Position numbers and translations under genes: made by a program
From: Ruminococcaceae bacterium UBA7101
GTDB lineage: Bacteria > Bacillota > Clostridia > Oscillospirales > Acutalibacteraceae
Assembly (NCBI GenBank): GCA_002493325.1
Contig: DKYL01000004.1
Location: forward strand, 12,037-76,036
Direction: 5' to 3'
Length of the DNA stretch: 64,000 bases
Shown here: positions 53,420 to 62,600 of the stretch, one piece after another
Layout: each line of letters opens with the position of its first letter
How positions within the stretch are numbered: position 1 is the stretch's first letter
The notes under the pieces: generated by a model
Told to the model about the DNA's origin: nothing
The model's input: only the letters and a program-made list of their open reading frames with translations
Database searches by the model: none

Positions 53420-53923
53420 TTACATAAACATTCCGTTATTCTCTAATTCATCAATCAAATCACCCATAACATCAACATTATAAGGTGTAATAATATATGT
53501 GCTGTTTGCAACACGCTTAATCTGACCGTTGCTTGCATAGGCAACACCGCTTAAAAAGTCAAGCAGTCTTCTTGCAACGTCACGGTTCGTGCTTTCAAGG
53601 TTAAGCACAACCGTTCTTTTTTCGTTCAGATTATCGCCGATTGCCGCAGCCTCGTCAAACCTTTCAGGCTTTACAAGCACAACCTGAAGCTGGGTTGTTG
53701 TATGTATATTAACAACCTTGTCGCTGTCGTGACGTCGCATACGGGGACGCTCTGAAAAACGCTCCTCCTTTTCTGCCTTCGGCGCACGCTCTCTTCTTGA
53801 TGCACGTTCTCTTACAGGAGGCTCCAATCCGATAGAGCTGCTTGCCGCATCATCATAAAAATCGTCAAAATCGTCCTCATCGTTATCTGAAACGATATCC
53901 TTTATCTTATCAAAAAATCCCAT
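53420..53923 (-). CDS. sepF: Cell-division protein SepF
   Basis: 167 residues from the ATG at 53923 (AAAGGAGAGG upstream). N-terminal membrane-binding helix (MGFFDKIKDIV), a basic, disordered linker (~25-75), and the SepF core (VVLVKPERFDEAAAIGDNLN, ESTNRDVARRLLDFLSGVAY). SepF anchors FtsZ to the membrane and helps septum formation. Four genes, hlyD-like, yggS, sepF and divIVA, form a division cluster. Confidence 0.95.
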   Translation of the reverse strand: MGFFDKIKDIVSDNDEDDFDDFYDDAASSSIGLEPPVRERASRRERAPKAEKEERFSERPRMRRHDSDKVVNIHTTTQLQVVLVKPERFDEAAAIGDNLNEKRTVVLNLESTNRDVARRLLDFLSGVAYASNGQIKRVANSTYIITPYNVDVMGDLIDELENNGMFM

Positions 53924-53944
53924 ACTGCCTCTCCTTTTCACTCA

Positions 53945-54676
53945 TCAAAAATATTTTCTTGCACCGAATATAGCAGAACCGACTCTTACTATATTTGAAC
54001 CATTGGCAACGGCAGCCTCAAAATCACCGCTCATTCCCATTGATAAAATATCCATATTAACATTATGTAGTTTTTTATCTCTAATGTCAATGAAAGTTTG
54101 ATGCATTGCTTCAAAATATTGCGAAACCTCTGCATCACTGTCACAAATCGGCGGAATTGTCATAAGTCCCTTTATCTGAATAGACGGCATTTCCGCTATC
54201 TCAAGCAAAAGCTCCTCAAGCCCTTCCAGATAAATACCGCTTTTGGATTCCTCCCTGCCGACATTGACCTCAACAAGCACATCCGTAGTTACACCTTTGT
54301 TCAGGGACACCCTGCTGATTTCCTTCGCAAGCTTAACCGAATCCACAGATTCAATCATATCCACCTCGCCGACAATCTGCTTAACCTTATTTGTCTGCAG
54401 ATGACCGATAAGATGCTTTTCAACACCGTCAAGGTGAAGCTCATCCTTTTTACTGAGGTATTCCTGCACTCGGTTTTCACCAATTAAATCCGCACCCAAG
54501 TCAAGTGCTTTGTTAATATAAACGCTTTCAACCGTTTTGGTAACTGCCATCAGCCTTACATCCTCAGGATTTCTGCCTGCTTTTACAGCTGACTCTTCAA
54601 TCCTGTGTTTAATAGCCTTGTAGTTATCCTCAACCGATTTCAGTCTGTTTTCATCAAGTATAAACTTTTCCATCAT
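53945..54676 (-). CDS. yggS: PLP-binding protein YggS/YlmE (PLP homeostasis)
   Basis: 243 residues. Binds pyridoxal 5'-phosphate on Lys in RLMAVTKTVESVYI, an alanine racemase-like barrel without racemase activity; family members balance vitamin B6 and amino-acid pools. Other motifs: HLIGHLQTNKVKQIV, IKGLMTIPP, LSMGMSGDFEAAVANGSNIV and RVGSAIFGAR. It overlaps the preceding gene by 23 bases. A position before sepF is typical for Firmicutes. Confidence 0.95.
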   Translation of the reverse strand: MMEKFILDENRLKSVEDNYKAIKHRIEESAVKAGRNPEDVRLMAVTKTVESVYINKALDLGADLIGENRVQEYLSKKDELHLDGVEKHLIGHLQTNKVKQIVGEVDMIESVDSVKLAKEISRVSLNKGVTTDVLVEVNVGREESKSGIYLEGLEELLLEIAEMPSIQIKGLMTIPPICDSDAEVSQYFEAMHQTFIDIRDKKLHNVNMDILSMGMSGDFEAAVANGSNIVRVGSAIFGARKYF

Positions 54677-55919
54677 GCAAGTCCTTTCCTTTTGTAATTA
54701 TCTGGTCATAAAAACGGATTGACTTACTGTTATTCGGGTCATAGGCGAACACAGAATAATCCTTTGTTGAATAAATAATTTCACCCTCACGCTGTGAAAC
54801 CTGATTAGCCACAAGGGCATAAACACATTTTTTGCCGTTTTCATCAACGTGAATTGCTGACGACGGCACCTTGAAGCCTGAATAGGAATTATATCTGATT
54901 TCAATATCCTCAAGCCTCATGGAAGTAATATCGGCATCAAGCTGTGAGGACTGCAGAATCAGAACAGTCTGCTCAACACCAAGCTCAGGCTCGGCACCTG
55001 CGACTACCTGACACTTTATGACCTTGTCACTGTCCTTGATTGCAACATCAAGTGTGCTGCCGTTTTTAATATCCTTTATATCGGCAGTATTGACAACTGC
55101 ACAGAAATACCATTCATAGGTCGTGATAAGCTTGCCGAAGGACTGCGTATTCTTCTGTGCATTTTCAGCCTGCTCAATATAGGACTGCAGTGCTGCCGCA
55201 TCAAGCTTTAATACATCTTTATAATTAAAAGCAGCTTCAAGCCCGTCAGTATAGGATGAAAATATACCTGACTGCTCGGTAGTAAGATAGCCTGTGGGCT
55301 TGCAGGCGTTGGCATCAATTGCATTAATCTGCCCCTGCAAATCGCCCTTGACTGCTGAAAAGTCAATGGTCTGACCAATAATCATCTGACGTCTTGTGAG
55401 CTTATCATTCAAATCATCGGTATATGACGCCAGCTTATCCACTGAGCCTGCATTTGCACAGCGGACATATGAATTAATGTCGTTAAGTATATCCCTGTCA
55501 ATTGTTTCAATATCCGTTGTAAGTCCTGCCGTTTTACTTTCAAGCTCAACATAATAATCAAGCTGATTATGCAGTGATTTCAGGGCAGAATAATTTTTTG
55601 CATTATCCTCGCTTGAAAATTCCATTGCAATATTGCCGTTTACTTTAACCTTTGCACCGTCATCAACACAGGCAACCGTAACCACACCATCGTTGCTGTT
55701 CACAATATGCTCATCACGTATAACAAGCGCCTTTGCCTCAATCGTATCATAAACTGTTGAGGTAACTGCTGTGATGGTTTCAACATCAACATGTGTTGCC
55801 TTGTAGCATTCGACAAAGATATACCCTGCAATAATCAGCAGAACAATCACCATTACCGCAACATCTTTTCTGATTGAATCGGAATTTTTATTCACTTTTC
55901 TTTTTTCAGACTCTGCCAT
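54654..55919 (-). CDS. HlyD-like membrane protein of the division cluster
   Basis: 421 residues. One N-terminal membrane segment (VAVMVIVLLIIAGYIFVECY), then a periplasmic-adaptor-like region: VYDTIEAKALVIRDEHIVNS, VACVDDGAKVKVNGNIAMEF (biotinyl-lipoyl-like), a helical hairpin (~110-260) and a beta-barrel-like end (GFKVPSSAIHVDENGKKCVY). This resembles HlyD membrane fusion proteins, but no ABC transporter is adjacent. A protein of this type upstream of yggS-sepF is a recurrent arrangement in Clostridia, which suggests a role in the cell envelope or division. Overlaps miaA by 14 bases. Confidence 0.75.
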   Translation of the reverse strand: MAESEKRKVNKNSDSIRKDVAVMVIVLLIIAGYIFVECYKATHVDVETITAVTSTVYDTIEAKALVIRDEHIVNSNDGVVTVACVDDGAKVKVNGNIAMEFSSEDNAKNYSALKSLHNQLDYYVELESKTAGLTTDIETIDRDILNDINSYVRCANAGSVDKLASYTDDLNDKLTRRQMIIGQTIDFSAVKGDLQGQINAIDANACKPTGYLTTEQSGIFSSYTDGLEAAFNYKDVLKLDAAALQSYIEQAENAQKNTQSFGKLITTYEWYFCAVVNTADIKDIKNGSTLDVAIKDSDKVIKCQVVAGAEPELGVEQTVLILQSSQLDADITSMRLEDIEIRYNSYSGFKVPSSAIHVDENGKKCVYALVANQVSQREGEIIYSTKDYSVFAYDPNNSKSIRFYDQIITKGKDLHDGKVYT

Positions 55920-56838
55920 TTAAAAATTCCTCACATTTTTTAACTGCACAATTTATCATTCCGTCATTGCCTGATACATCAGGCTCAAGAAGTACGGCAT
56001 TTTCACGCCTTTTAAACCAGGTAATCTGCCGTTTTGCATAACGGCGTGTTTCCTGCTTTAATTTATTAACACAATTTTCAAGGCTGTCTGCACCCTTAAG
56101 ATACGGCATCAGCTCCTTATGACCGATTGCCTGTGCAGATGTGCCTGTGTATTTATCCATACAGTCACGTGCTTCATCCATAATACCAAGGTCAAGCATC
56201 ATATCCACTCTTTTATTAATTCGGTCATAAAGCTTTTGCCTGTCACTGTAATTGATAAAAAAGTAAAGCACTTCATAGGGTGACTCTGTTTTTCTCGAAT
56301 TTATATTCTGCTGTGTTTTTGATGAGCCTGCATAATAAAGCTCCAGTGCTCTCACAACTCTTTTTTTATTGTTTTTATGTATATCCTCTGCTGCTTTTGG
56401 GTCAAGTTCCATAAGCTCGTTATATAAATCATCCTCTGATTTTTCCATAAGTCTTTGCCTTAACGCATTGTCAACAGGTATTTCCTCAAAAATAATATTG
56501 TCAGCAAGGCTGTCAATAAAAAGCCCTGTACCGCCAACGATTATCGGAATGTGATTTCTTGAAAGTATTTCATCAATTTTTGCTCTTGCAAGGTCACACC
56601 AGCGGGCAACGGAAAAGCTCTCACTCGGTTCAAGAAACGCAACAAGGTGATGCGGCACTGCCTGCTGTTCCTCCGCAGTAGGAGCAGCCGTCGCAATGGG
56701 CATACCCTTATAAACCTGCATGGAATCGGCAGAAATAATCTCACCGTTCACTGCTTGGGCAAGTGCAATGCCAAGGGCTGTTTTGCCCGAAGCAGTAGCA
56801 CCTGCAACAACAATTATTTTCTTTTTCATATTATCCAT
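55906..56838 (-). CDS. miaA: tRNA dimethylallyltransferase MiaA
   Basis: 310 residues. Adds a dimethylallyl group to A37 of tRNAs reading codons that start with U. P-loop GATASGKTALGIALA, substrate loop ISADSMQVYKGMPIATAAPT, and HKELMPYL in the tRNA-binding region. It prepares the base for MiaB, whose gene lies at 62597-64000 in the same run. Start at 56838 follows the mutL stop by three bases; an ATG three codons later is possible. Confidence 0.95.
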   Translation of the reverse strand: MDNMKKKIIVVAGATASGKTALGIALAQAVNGEIISADSMQVYKGMPIATAAPTAEEQQAVPHHLVAFLEPSESFSVARWCDLARAKIDEILSRNHIPIIVGGTGLFIDSLADNIIFEEIPVDNALRQRLMEKSEDDLYNELMELDPKAAEDIHKNNKKRVVRALELYYAGSSKTQQNINSRKTESPYEVLYFFINYSDRQKLYDRINKRVDMMLDLGIMDEARDCMDKYTGTSAQAIGHKELMPYLKGADSLENCVNKLKQETRRYAKRQITWFKRRENAVLLEPDVSGNDGMINCAVKKCEEFLNGRV

Positions 56839-56841
56839 ATG

Positions 56842-58734
56842 CTACACTCTGCCAAACTGCTTTTCTATATCATATTTTGATATTTTAATAAATACAGGTC
56901 TGCCGTGGGGGCAAAATCGGATATTCGGCATGGAAAGCAGCTTTGCAACAAATAATCTCTGCTCTTCGGGCGAGGTGTTATCCCCTGCCTTTACTGCACC
57001 TCTGCAGGAAGCAGAGTGGTAAATCCAGTCTATTTTATCGGGCGTTATATCTGTTTTATGCTCAAGGAGCTTTTGGGCAATTTCACAAATCAAGTCCTTA
57101 ATATCACTGTCACCCACAAGCGACGGAACTGCACGAACAATCACCGCACTGTCACCAAAGGGCTCTGCCTCAAAACCGCACCGGCTGAGCAAATCCATAT
57201 TGTCACAAAGGACATTGAATTCGTCTTTGGACAGATTCACTGCAACAGGGCTTAACAGCATCTGTGTTTCAACAGTAGCCTGTGCCTTGAACTGCTCATA
57301 GTTCATTCGCTCGTGAGCAGCGTGCTTATCAATAAAGTAAAGCTCGTTTTCTATTTCAACAATCAGGTAAGTTTTGAATGCCTCACCGATTAACTTAAAA
57401 TCAATGCTTTTGTTGTCATTTTCATCACAGGTTGCAGGACTTTCCTGCACCTCTTCTGCAACCGCAGGCTCAACCTCGTCAGTATGTACGGCTTCAGCCT
57501 TTGGCAGCTCTTCATTCTTATCCTCATACTCAATATCTAAATCATATGACGCTCTTGGCGAACGAAGCGTGCTCCTTGAGGTCCGGAAAAACTCCTCATT
57601 CGGCTGAATCTTAAAGGACTGCTGAACAGGCGGCTCATCCTTCTTTTTAAAGAAATCTATTTTAGACGTATAAGTCTTATTCATCTTTGAAGGTGTATCA
57701 TAAATCTGTTCAAGCTTGGGACTGAAATCAGCCTCTTTAACTGAACGGTCAGCCTCAACAGAAGATTTAACACCGTAGTAAACCAAATCAAATATTGGCT
57801 TTTCGTTGGCAAAGCGCACCTCAATTTTTGCAGGGTGCACATTAACGTCAACGAGTGCAGGGTTGAGCTCAATATTCAGCACACACATAGGAAAGCGCCC
57901 AACCATTATAGAATTTTTATATGCCTGCTCAAGTGCCGCCATTGCAGTAGCCGATTTAACAAGTCGGCTGTTGATGAAGAAAAACTGCATGGCTCTGCTT
58001 TTTCTTGAAGCAGTGGGCTTTGACACATAGCCTGTTACCCTCATATTATCATAGCTGTAATCAACGTCAATTAAGCTTTCGCTGACCTCCCTGCCGAAAA
58101 CCGAATAGATTGCAGATTTAAGGTCGCCGTTGCCTGATGTAATCAGGGTCTGCTTTCCGTCACGGATAAATCTGAATGAAATTTCAGGATGAGATATAGC
58201 CATTCTGTCAACAATGCCTGCAACAGCATTGCCCTCGGTAACATCCTTTTTTAAGAATTTCATTCTTGCAGGCGTATTAAAGAAAATATCACGCACAACG
58301 ATTGTTGTGCCCTTCGGGCAGCCTGCATCATCCAGTGAGATTTCCTCACCACCTGCTATCTCATACCTTGTGCCCACATCCTCGCTGTCAGCCTTTGTCA
58401 AAAGCTCAACTTTGGCAACTGCCGATATGGATGCCATTGCCTCACCGCGAAAGCCCAAAGTACCGATTGCATTAAGGTCATCTGCGTTTGAAATTTTGCT
58501 TGTGGCGTGTGAAACAAAAACTTTTTTGACCTGCTCTCTTTCAATTCCGCAGCCATCGTCTGTAATGCGAACATAGGTAGAGCCGCCGTTTTTAATTTCA
58601 ACAGTGATATGCTCTGCCCCTGCGTCAACGGAATTTTCTATCATTTCCTTAACGATTGAAGAGGGACGTTCAACAACCTCACCTGCTGCAATAAGCTGAT
58701 ATATTTCCTTTGGCAAAATATTTATGGTAGGCAT
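56842..58734 (-). CDS. mutL: DNA mismatch repair protein MutL
   Basis: 630 residues from the ATG at 58734 (AAAGGAGGGGG upstream). GHKL ATPase motifs EMIENSVDAGA, DDGCGI and GTLGFRGEAMASI in the N-terminal domain; a variable linker from about 340 to 440; and the C-terminal dimerisation/endonuclease domain with DKHAAHERMNYE (DQHAxxEx4E motif), SCRGAVKAGD and FCPHGRPVF. So this MutL should have metal-dependent nicking activity, as in bacteria without MutH. Separated from mutS by one membrane protein. Confidence 0.96.
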   Translation of the reverse strand: MPTINILPKEIYQLIAAGEVVERPSSIVKEMIENSVDAGAEHITVEIKNGGSTYVRITDDGCGIEREQVKKVFVSHATSKISNADDLNAIGTLGFRGEAMASISAVAKVELLTKADSEDVGTRYEIAGGEEISLDDAGCPKGTTIVVRDIFFNTPARMKFLKKDVTEGNAVAGIVDRMAISHPEISFRFIRDGKQTLITSGNGDLKSAIYSVFGREVSESLIDVDYSYDNMRVTGYVSKPTASRKSRAMQFFFINSRLVKSATAMAALEQAYKNSIMVGRFPMCVLNIELNPALVDVNVHPAKIEVRFANEKPIFDLVYYGVKSSVEADRSVKEADFSPKLEQIYDTPSKMNKTYTSKIDFFKKKDEPPVQQSFKIQPNEEFFRTSRSTLRSPRASYDLDIEYEDKNEELPKAEAVHTDEVEPAVAEEVQESPATCDENDNKSIDFKLIGEAFKTYLIVEIENELYFIDKHAAHERMNYEQFKAQATVETQMLLSPVAVNLSKDEFNVLCDNMDLLSRCGFEAEPFGDSAVIVRAVPSLVGDSDIKDLICEIAQKLLEHKTDITPDKIDWIYHSASCRGAVKAGDNTSPEEQRLFVAKLLSMPNIRFCPHGRPVFIKISKYDIEKQFGRV

Positions 58735-58768
58735 TGCTCCCCCTCCTTTCAATCATTGTTAATTCCTG

Positions 58769-59494
58769 TTATTTTTGAAGCGTTCCGTCTGAATTCCAGA
58801 TAAGCGTATATGGCTGTGCATAGTGATGACCATCAGAATCCATATAGCAAAAATTATCATTCAAATCACAATTATCGTCTAATTCAAGCTCTTTATCAAA
58901 GAAAACAATATATCCGTCCTCATCAATATAAGTCAGAAATCCATCGTATTCCTCTTTATATTTATTATTATGAGTGTCGGACATTTGATAATAATACGGA
59001 TAGCCGCTGTTCTCCTGTGCCATTTTAAATTCACAACCATCCACAGTATAATAAATCACTTCATCACGATTGTCATATTCATTCCCGTATTTATCGTAAA
59101 AACCGGAAGCATATTTTTCAACTGACTGCTTATATTCATCAGTGTCATACATACCGGTCTGCGAAGCATAGATATTTGCACCCCAGCCGATAACTGCTAT
59201 AACAATCAGAATAATGGATATCATTCTGAATTTTTTAGATTTACCTTCATCAAGGCTGTCATTCTTTTCAGTTTTCTTTTTGGTTTTAAAATAGTAAACA
59301 ATAACACCAAGTATTCCGAAAAGAAAAATCAAAAAATATGTTGTACCTTTTTCTTTAATGCCTCGTGATTTATCGTAATAATACACTGCTGCAGCAGATA
59401 TTGCACTGCAAACAACAGTTACGGCACCGGTAATCAGCATAGGTATTAAAAATGTAAAAGCCTGTTTTAATACATCATTTGCACTTTCAAACAT
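58769..59494 (-). CDS. Membrane protein of unknown function between mutS and mutL
   Basis: 241 residues. Membrane segments near residues 12-38, 48-68 and 90-112, with the basic stretch KTKKKTEKN between them. The C-terminal ~125 residues are hydrophilic and tyrosine-rich (EYKQSVEKYASGFYDKYGNE, ENSGYPYYYQMSD), possibly exposed outside. No known family recognised. It fits into the mutS-mutL operon with small gaps (9 and 34 bases), so it is co-transcribed, but a link to mismatch repair is not expected from its sequence. Confidence 0.7.
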   Translation of the reverse strand: MFESANDVLKQAFTFLIPMLITGAVTVVCSAISAAAVYYYDKSRGIKEKGTTYFLIFLFGILGVIVYYFKTKKKTEKNDSLDEGKSKKFRMISIILIVIAVIGWGANIYASQTGMYDTDEYKQSVEKYASGFYDKYGNEYDNRDEVIYYTVDGCEFKMAQENSGYPYYYQMSDTHNNKYKEEYDGFLTYIDEDGYIVFFDKELELDDNCDLNDNFCYMDSDGHHYAQPYTLIWNSDGTLQK

Positions 59495-59503
59495 ATTTTC
59501 TCC

Positions 59504-62140
59504 TTATTCAAGCTCCTGTGCTTTCTTTTTTAAATCATACAGGGTCTGCATTGCTTCAATAGGAGTCAAGGTGTTGACATCTATTGTTTTTAATATTTCA
59601 AATATTTCCTGTCTGCCGTTGGCAGTGAAATTATACTGAATGTCGGCTGTTTCCTCTTCAACAATACTGTCCTCAGCCTTAAATTCAATCTTGACTGCAT
59701 TCGCCTCAAGGTCTTTCAAAATAACCTTGGCACGCTTAACAACACTGTCGGGCACACCTGCAAGCTTTGCTACCTCAATACCAAAGCTCTGGTCTGCACC
59801 GCCGCGGACGATTCGTCTTAAGAAAGTAATATCATCACCGCGCTTTTTAACTGCGATTGAGTAATTCTTGACACCGTCAATCATACCCTCCATAGCAGTA
59901 AGCTCGTGATAGTGGGTTGCAAACAATGCCTTAGCACCAAGGCTTTTCTTTTTGCAGACGAATTCAAGCACTGCCCTTGCAATACTCATTCCGTCAAAGG
60001 TTGAAGTGCCCCTGCCGATTTCGTCAAGAATGATGAGTGAGTTGGATGTGGCATTTTTAAGAATGGTTGAAACCTCGTTCATCTCAACCATAAATGTGGA
60101 CTGACCTGTTGCCAGATCATCACTTGCACCAACACGGGTGAATATGGCATCAACAATACCAAGGTGAGCACTCCTTGCAGGAACAAAGGAACCGACCTGG
60201 GCAAGCAGACTGATTAACGCAATCTGCCGCATATAGGTTGATTTACCAGCCATATTCGGACCTGTGATGATTGCACAGCGGTTGTCCTCCAAATCAAGTG
60301 AGGTATCGTTCGGCACAAAGGGAGCATCCTCCAGAAGAGCCTCAACAACGGGATGTCTGCCGTCCTTAATATCTATAACACCGTCATTGGAAATAACAGG
60401 ACAAACATAATTATTTCTGAAAGCAACTTCGGCAAGCGAGCAGAGCACATCAAGCACTGCCAGCGACTTTGCCGTTTTCTGCAGTCGCTCAAGCTGGGCT
60501 GAAATATCATTTCTTACTGCTGAGAACACCTCATACTCAAGAGCAACACAGCGGTCCTTGGCACCGATTATTCTGCCCTCTAATTCCTTAAGCTCCTGTG
60601 TGATATAACGCTCACAGTTTGTGAGGGTCTGTTTTCTTATGTAGGTTTCAGGCACTAAATCCTTGTAGGAATTTGTAACCTCAATATAGTAGCCGAACAC
60701 CTTGTTGTAGCCGACCTTAAGCTTAGGTATGCCTGTCAGCTCTCTTTGCTCGGTTTCAATGGCAGCAATAACACCTGCACCGTCTGTCATAATTGCTTTA
60801 AGAGAATCAATCTCCTCATTAAAGCCTGACTTAATCATTCCGCCCTCACGCACAGAGAACGGAGGCTCGTCCACAATGGCACGGTCAATTAAATCATAAA
60901 CATCCTGCAAAAGGTCTATTGAATGATAAATTTCCTTAAGCAGTGCCGTTGAACATTCTGCAAGATTATTTTTAACAGACGGCAATCTTTCAATCGTGAA
61001 CTGCAGTGACTTAAGCTCCTTGGCATTCGCTGTACCGTAAACGATTCGGGTCATCAGTCTTTCAATATCGTTAACACCGGTCAGTGCTTCACGGACAGCA
61101 TCTCTGAGCATTGGTGTGTCAACAAGCTCACCAACTGCATTCTGCCTTTTGACAATCTTCGGTATGGACATCAGCGGTCTTTCAATCCAGGATTTAATCA
61201 TTCGCTTGCCCATAGCGGTTTTTGTTTTATCCATCACCCACAAAAGTGAGTGTTTTTTGTCACCTGTCATCATGGAACGGGTCAGCTCAAGATTTCTTCT
61301 TGCACTGATGTCGAGATTCATATACTGCTCGTCATCATAAAAATCAATTTCCGACGGTGCTTCAATTTCATTTTTACGCTGCGTTTCTTTAAGGTAGCCG
61401 ATTACTGCACCGATTGAGCTCACACCCGATTTGCTGTGACCGATACCAAGGGAGGAGATTTCCTCTTTTTTCAGTGTTTCAATCACAAGTGCCGACGCAA
61501 CCGAAAAATCAAATTTTTCATCATCAAGCACCTCAACACTTGCACCGATTCTTTTTGCAAAGCCTTCAACACCTGAAAAGTCAAGCACCTTTGAATTGAT
61601 AATCAATTCCTTTGGTGAATATGTAGAAAGCTGGTTAATCAGCTTATTTTCAATATCATCACCGTCTAAAACAGTGATATGAAACTCACCTGTCGATACA
61701 TCGGCAAAGCAGACGCCCATATCCTTTTCGCCTGAATATATTGAACACAGGTAGTTGTTAGAGCCGTCCTCCAGCATATTGCCTTCAATGACAGTACCCG
61801 GGGTTATGATTCTTATGACATCTCTTTTGACAAGCCCCTTTGTTGTTGCAGGGTCTTCCATCTGCTCACAGATTGCAACCTTATAACCTCGTGACACTAA
61901 TTTTGCAATGTAGTTATCTGCACTGTGAAAAGGCACACCGCACATCGGTGCTCTTTCCTCCTGACCGCAGTCACGTCCTGTTAAAACAAGATCAAGCTCC
62001 CTTGAAGCAATTTTTGCATCGTCAAAAAACATCTCATAAAAATCACCAAGACGGAAGAACAAAATGGTATCCTTGTATTGACTTTTTATCTGAAAGTACT
62101 GCATCATCATAGGAGACAGCTTACCCTCGTTTTTTGCCAT
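59504..62140 (-). CDS. mutS: DNA mismatch repair protein MutS
   Basis: 878 residues. Recognises base mismatches. N-terminal mismatch-binding motif with the Phe-x-Glu in RLGDFYEMFFDDAKIASREL, connector and clamp domains, and the ATPase with GPNMAGKSTYMRQIALISLL, VEMNEVSTILKNATSNSLII, LDEIGRGTSTFDG and ATHYHELTAMEG. Full length. GGAGGAAAC precedes the ATG. Gene order miaB-ylbF-mutS-mutL parallels B. subtilis. Confidence 0.97.
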   Translation of the reverse strand: MAKNEGKLSPMMMQYFQIKSQYKDTILFFRLGDFYEMFFDDAKIASRELDLVLTGRDCGQEERAPMCGVPFHSADNYIAKLVSRGYKVAICEQMEDPATTKGLVKRDVIRIITPGTVIEGNMLEDGSNNYLCSIYSGEKDMGVCFADVSTGEFHITVLDGDDIENKLINQLSTYSPKELIINSKVLDFSGVEGFAKRIGASVEVLDDEKFDFSVASALVIETLKKEEISSLGIGHSKSGVSSIGAVIGYLKETQRKNEIEAPSEIDFYDDEQYMNLDISARRNLELTRSMMTGDKKHSLLWVMDKTKTAMGKRMIKSWIERPLMSIPKIVKRQNAVGELVDTPMLRDAVREALTGVNDIERLMTRIVYGTANAKELKSLQFTIERLPSVKNNLAECSTALLKEIYHSIDLLQDVYDLIDRAIVDEPPFSVREGGMIKSGFNEEIDSLKAIMTDGAGVIAAIETEQRELTGIPKLKVGYNKVFGYYIEVTNSYKDLVPETYIRKQTLTNCERYITQELKELEGRIIGAKDRCVALEYEVFSAVRNDISAQLERLQKTAKSLAVLDVLCSLAEVAFRNNYVCPVISNDGVIDIKDGRHPVVEALLEDAPFVPNDTSLDLEDNRCAIITGPNMAGKSTYMRQIALISLLAQVGSFVPARSAHLGIVDAIFTRVGASDDLATGQSTFMVEMNEVSTILKNATSNSLIILDEIGRGTSTFDGMSIARAVLEFVCKKKSLGAKALFATHYHELTAMEGMIDGVKNYSIAVKKRGDDITFLRRIVRGGADQSFGIEVAKLAGVPDSVVKRAKVILKDLEANAVKIEFKAEDSIVEEETADIQYNFTANGRQEIFEILKTIDVNTLTPIEAMQTLYDLKKKAQELE

Positions 62141-62183
62141 TTTGTTTCCTCCTCTTCGGCAATTCAGTTACTTATAAATCAAA

Positions 62184-62600
62184 TTAGTGGCAGCCGCCGC
62201 AGGTGCAGCAATCGTGTGTGCAGCCATCCTCAGCCTTTGGAAGCTCACAGGTTTCTGCATCCTGACCGTCAAAGAACAAGCCAATCATACCGCTGATATA
62301 CTGTGCCATCTGCTCCATCTCAGAAGCTGCTGCAGAATAATTTTTCATATTCTCGCCTTCCATAATTTCAGCGTAAAGCTTCTGATATTCTTCCTGAAGC
62401 TCAGCAATTCTGTCCTGTGAAGCCTCCTCACCCTTTTCAGCCTCCTGCTGATACTTGAGTGATAAAAGCTGCATCTCCTGCATCTGCTGCTGAAGCTTTT
62501 CGTCACCGTCATTTGCCTTAGCAGCTGCCTGCAAAGCGATGAAACGCTCGTCCTTCTGAATTTCCTTGCCTAATTCTCTTAATGCTGATTCAATGCTCAT
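62184..62600 (-). CDS. YlbF/YmcA-family protein with C-terminal Cys cluster
   Basis: 138 residues. Helical YlbF/YmcA domain (IESALRELGKEIQKDERFIA and LQAAAKANDGDEKLQQQMQE). The protein ends CELPKAEDGCTHDCCTCGGC plus His, an unusual run of six cysteines and two histidines able to hold a metal or iron-sulfur cluster. In B. subtilis YlbF, YmcA and YaaT form the Y-complex, which affects RNA processing and binds Fe-S clusters. Start overlaps the miaB stop (ATGA); the miaB neighbour is conserved with B. subtilis ymcA. Confidence 0.8.
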   Translation of the reverse strand: MSIESALRELGKEIQKDERFIALQAAAKANDGDEKLQQQMQEMQLLSLKYQQEAEKGEEASQDRIAELQEEYQKLYAEIMEGENMKNYSAAASEMEQMAQYISGMIGLFFDGQDAETCELPKAEDGCTHDCCTCGGCH

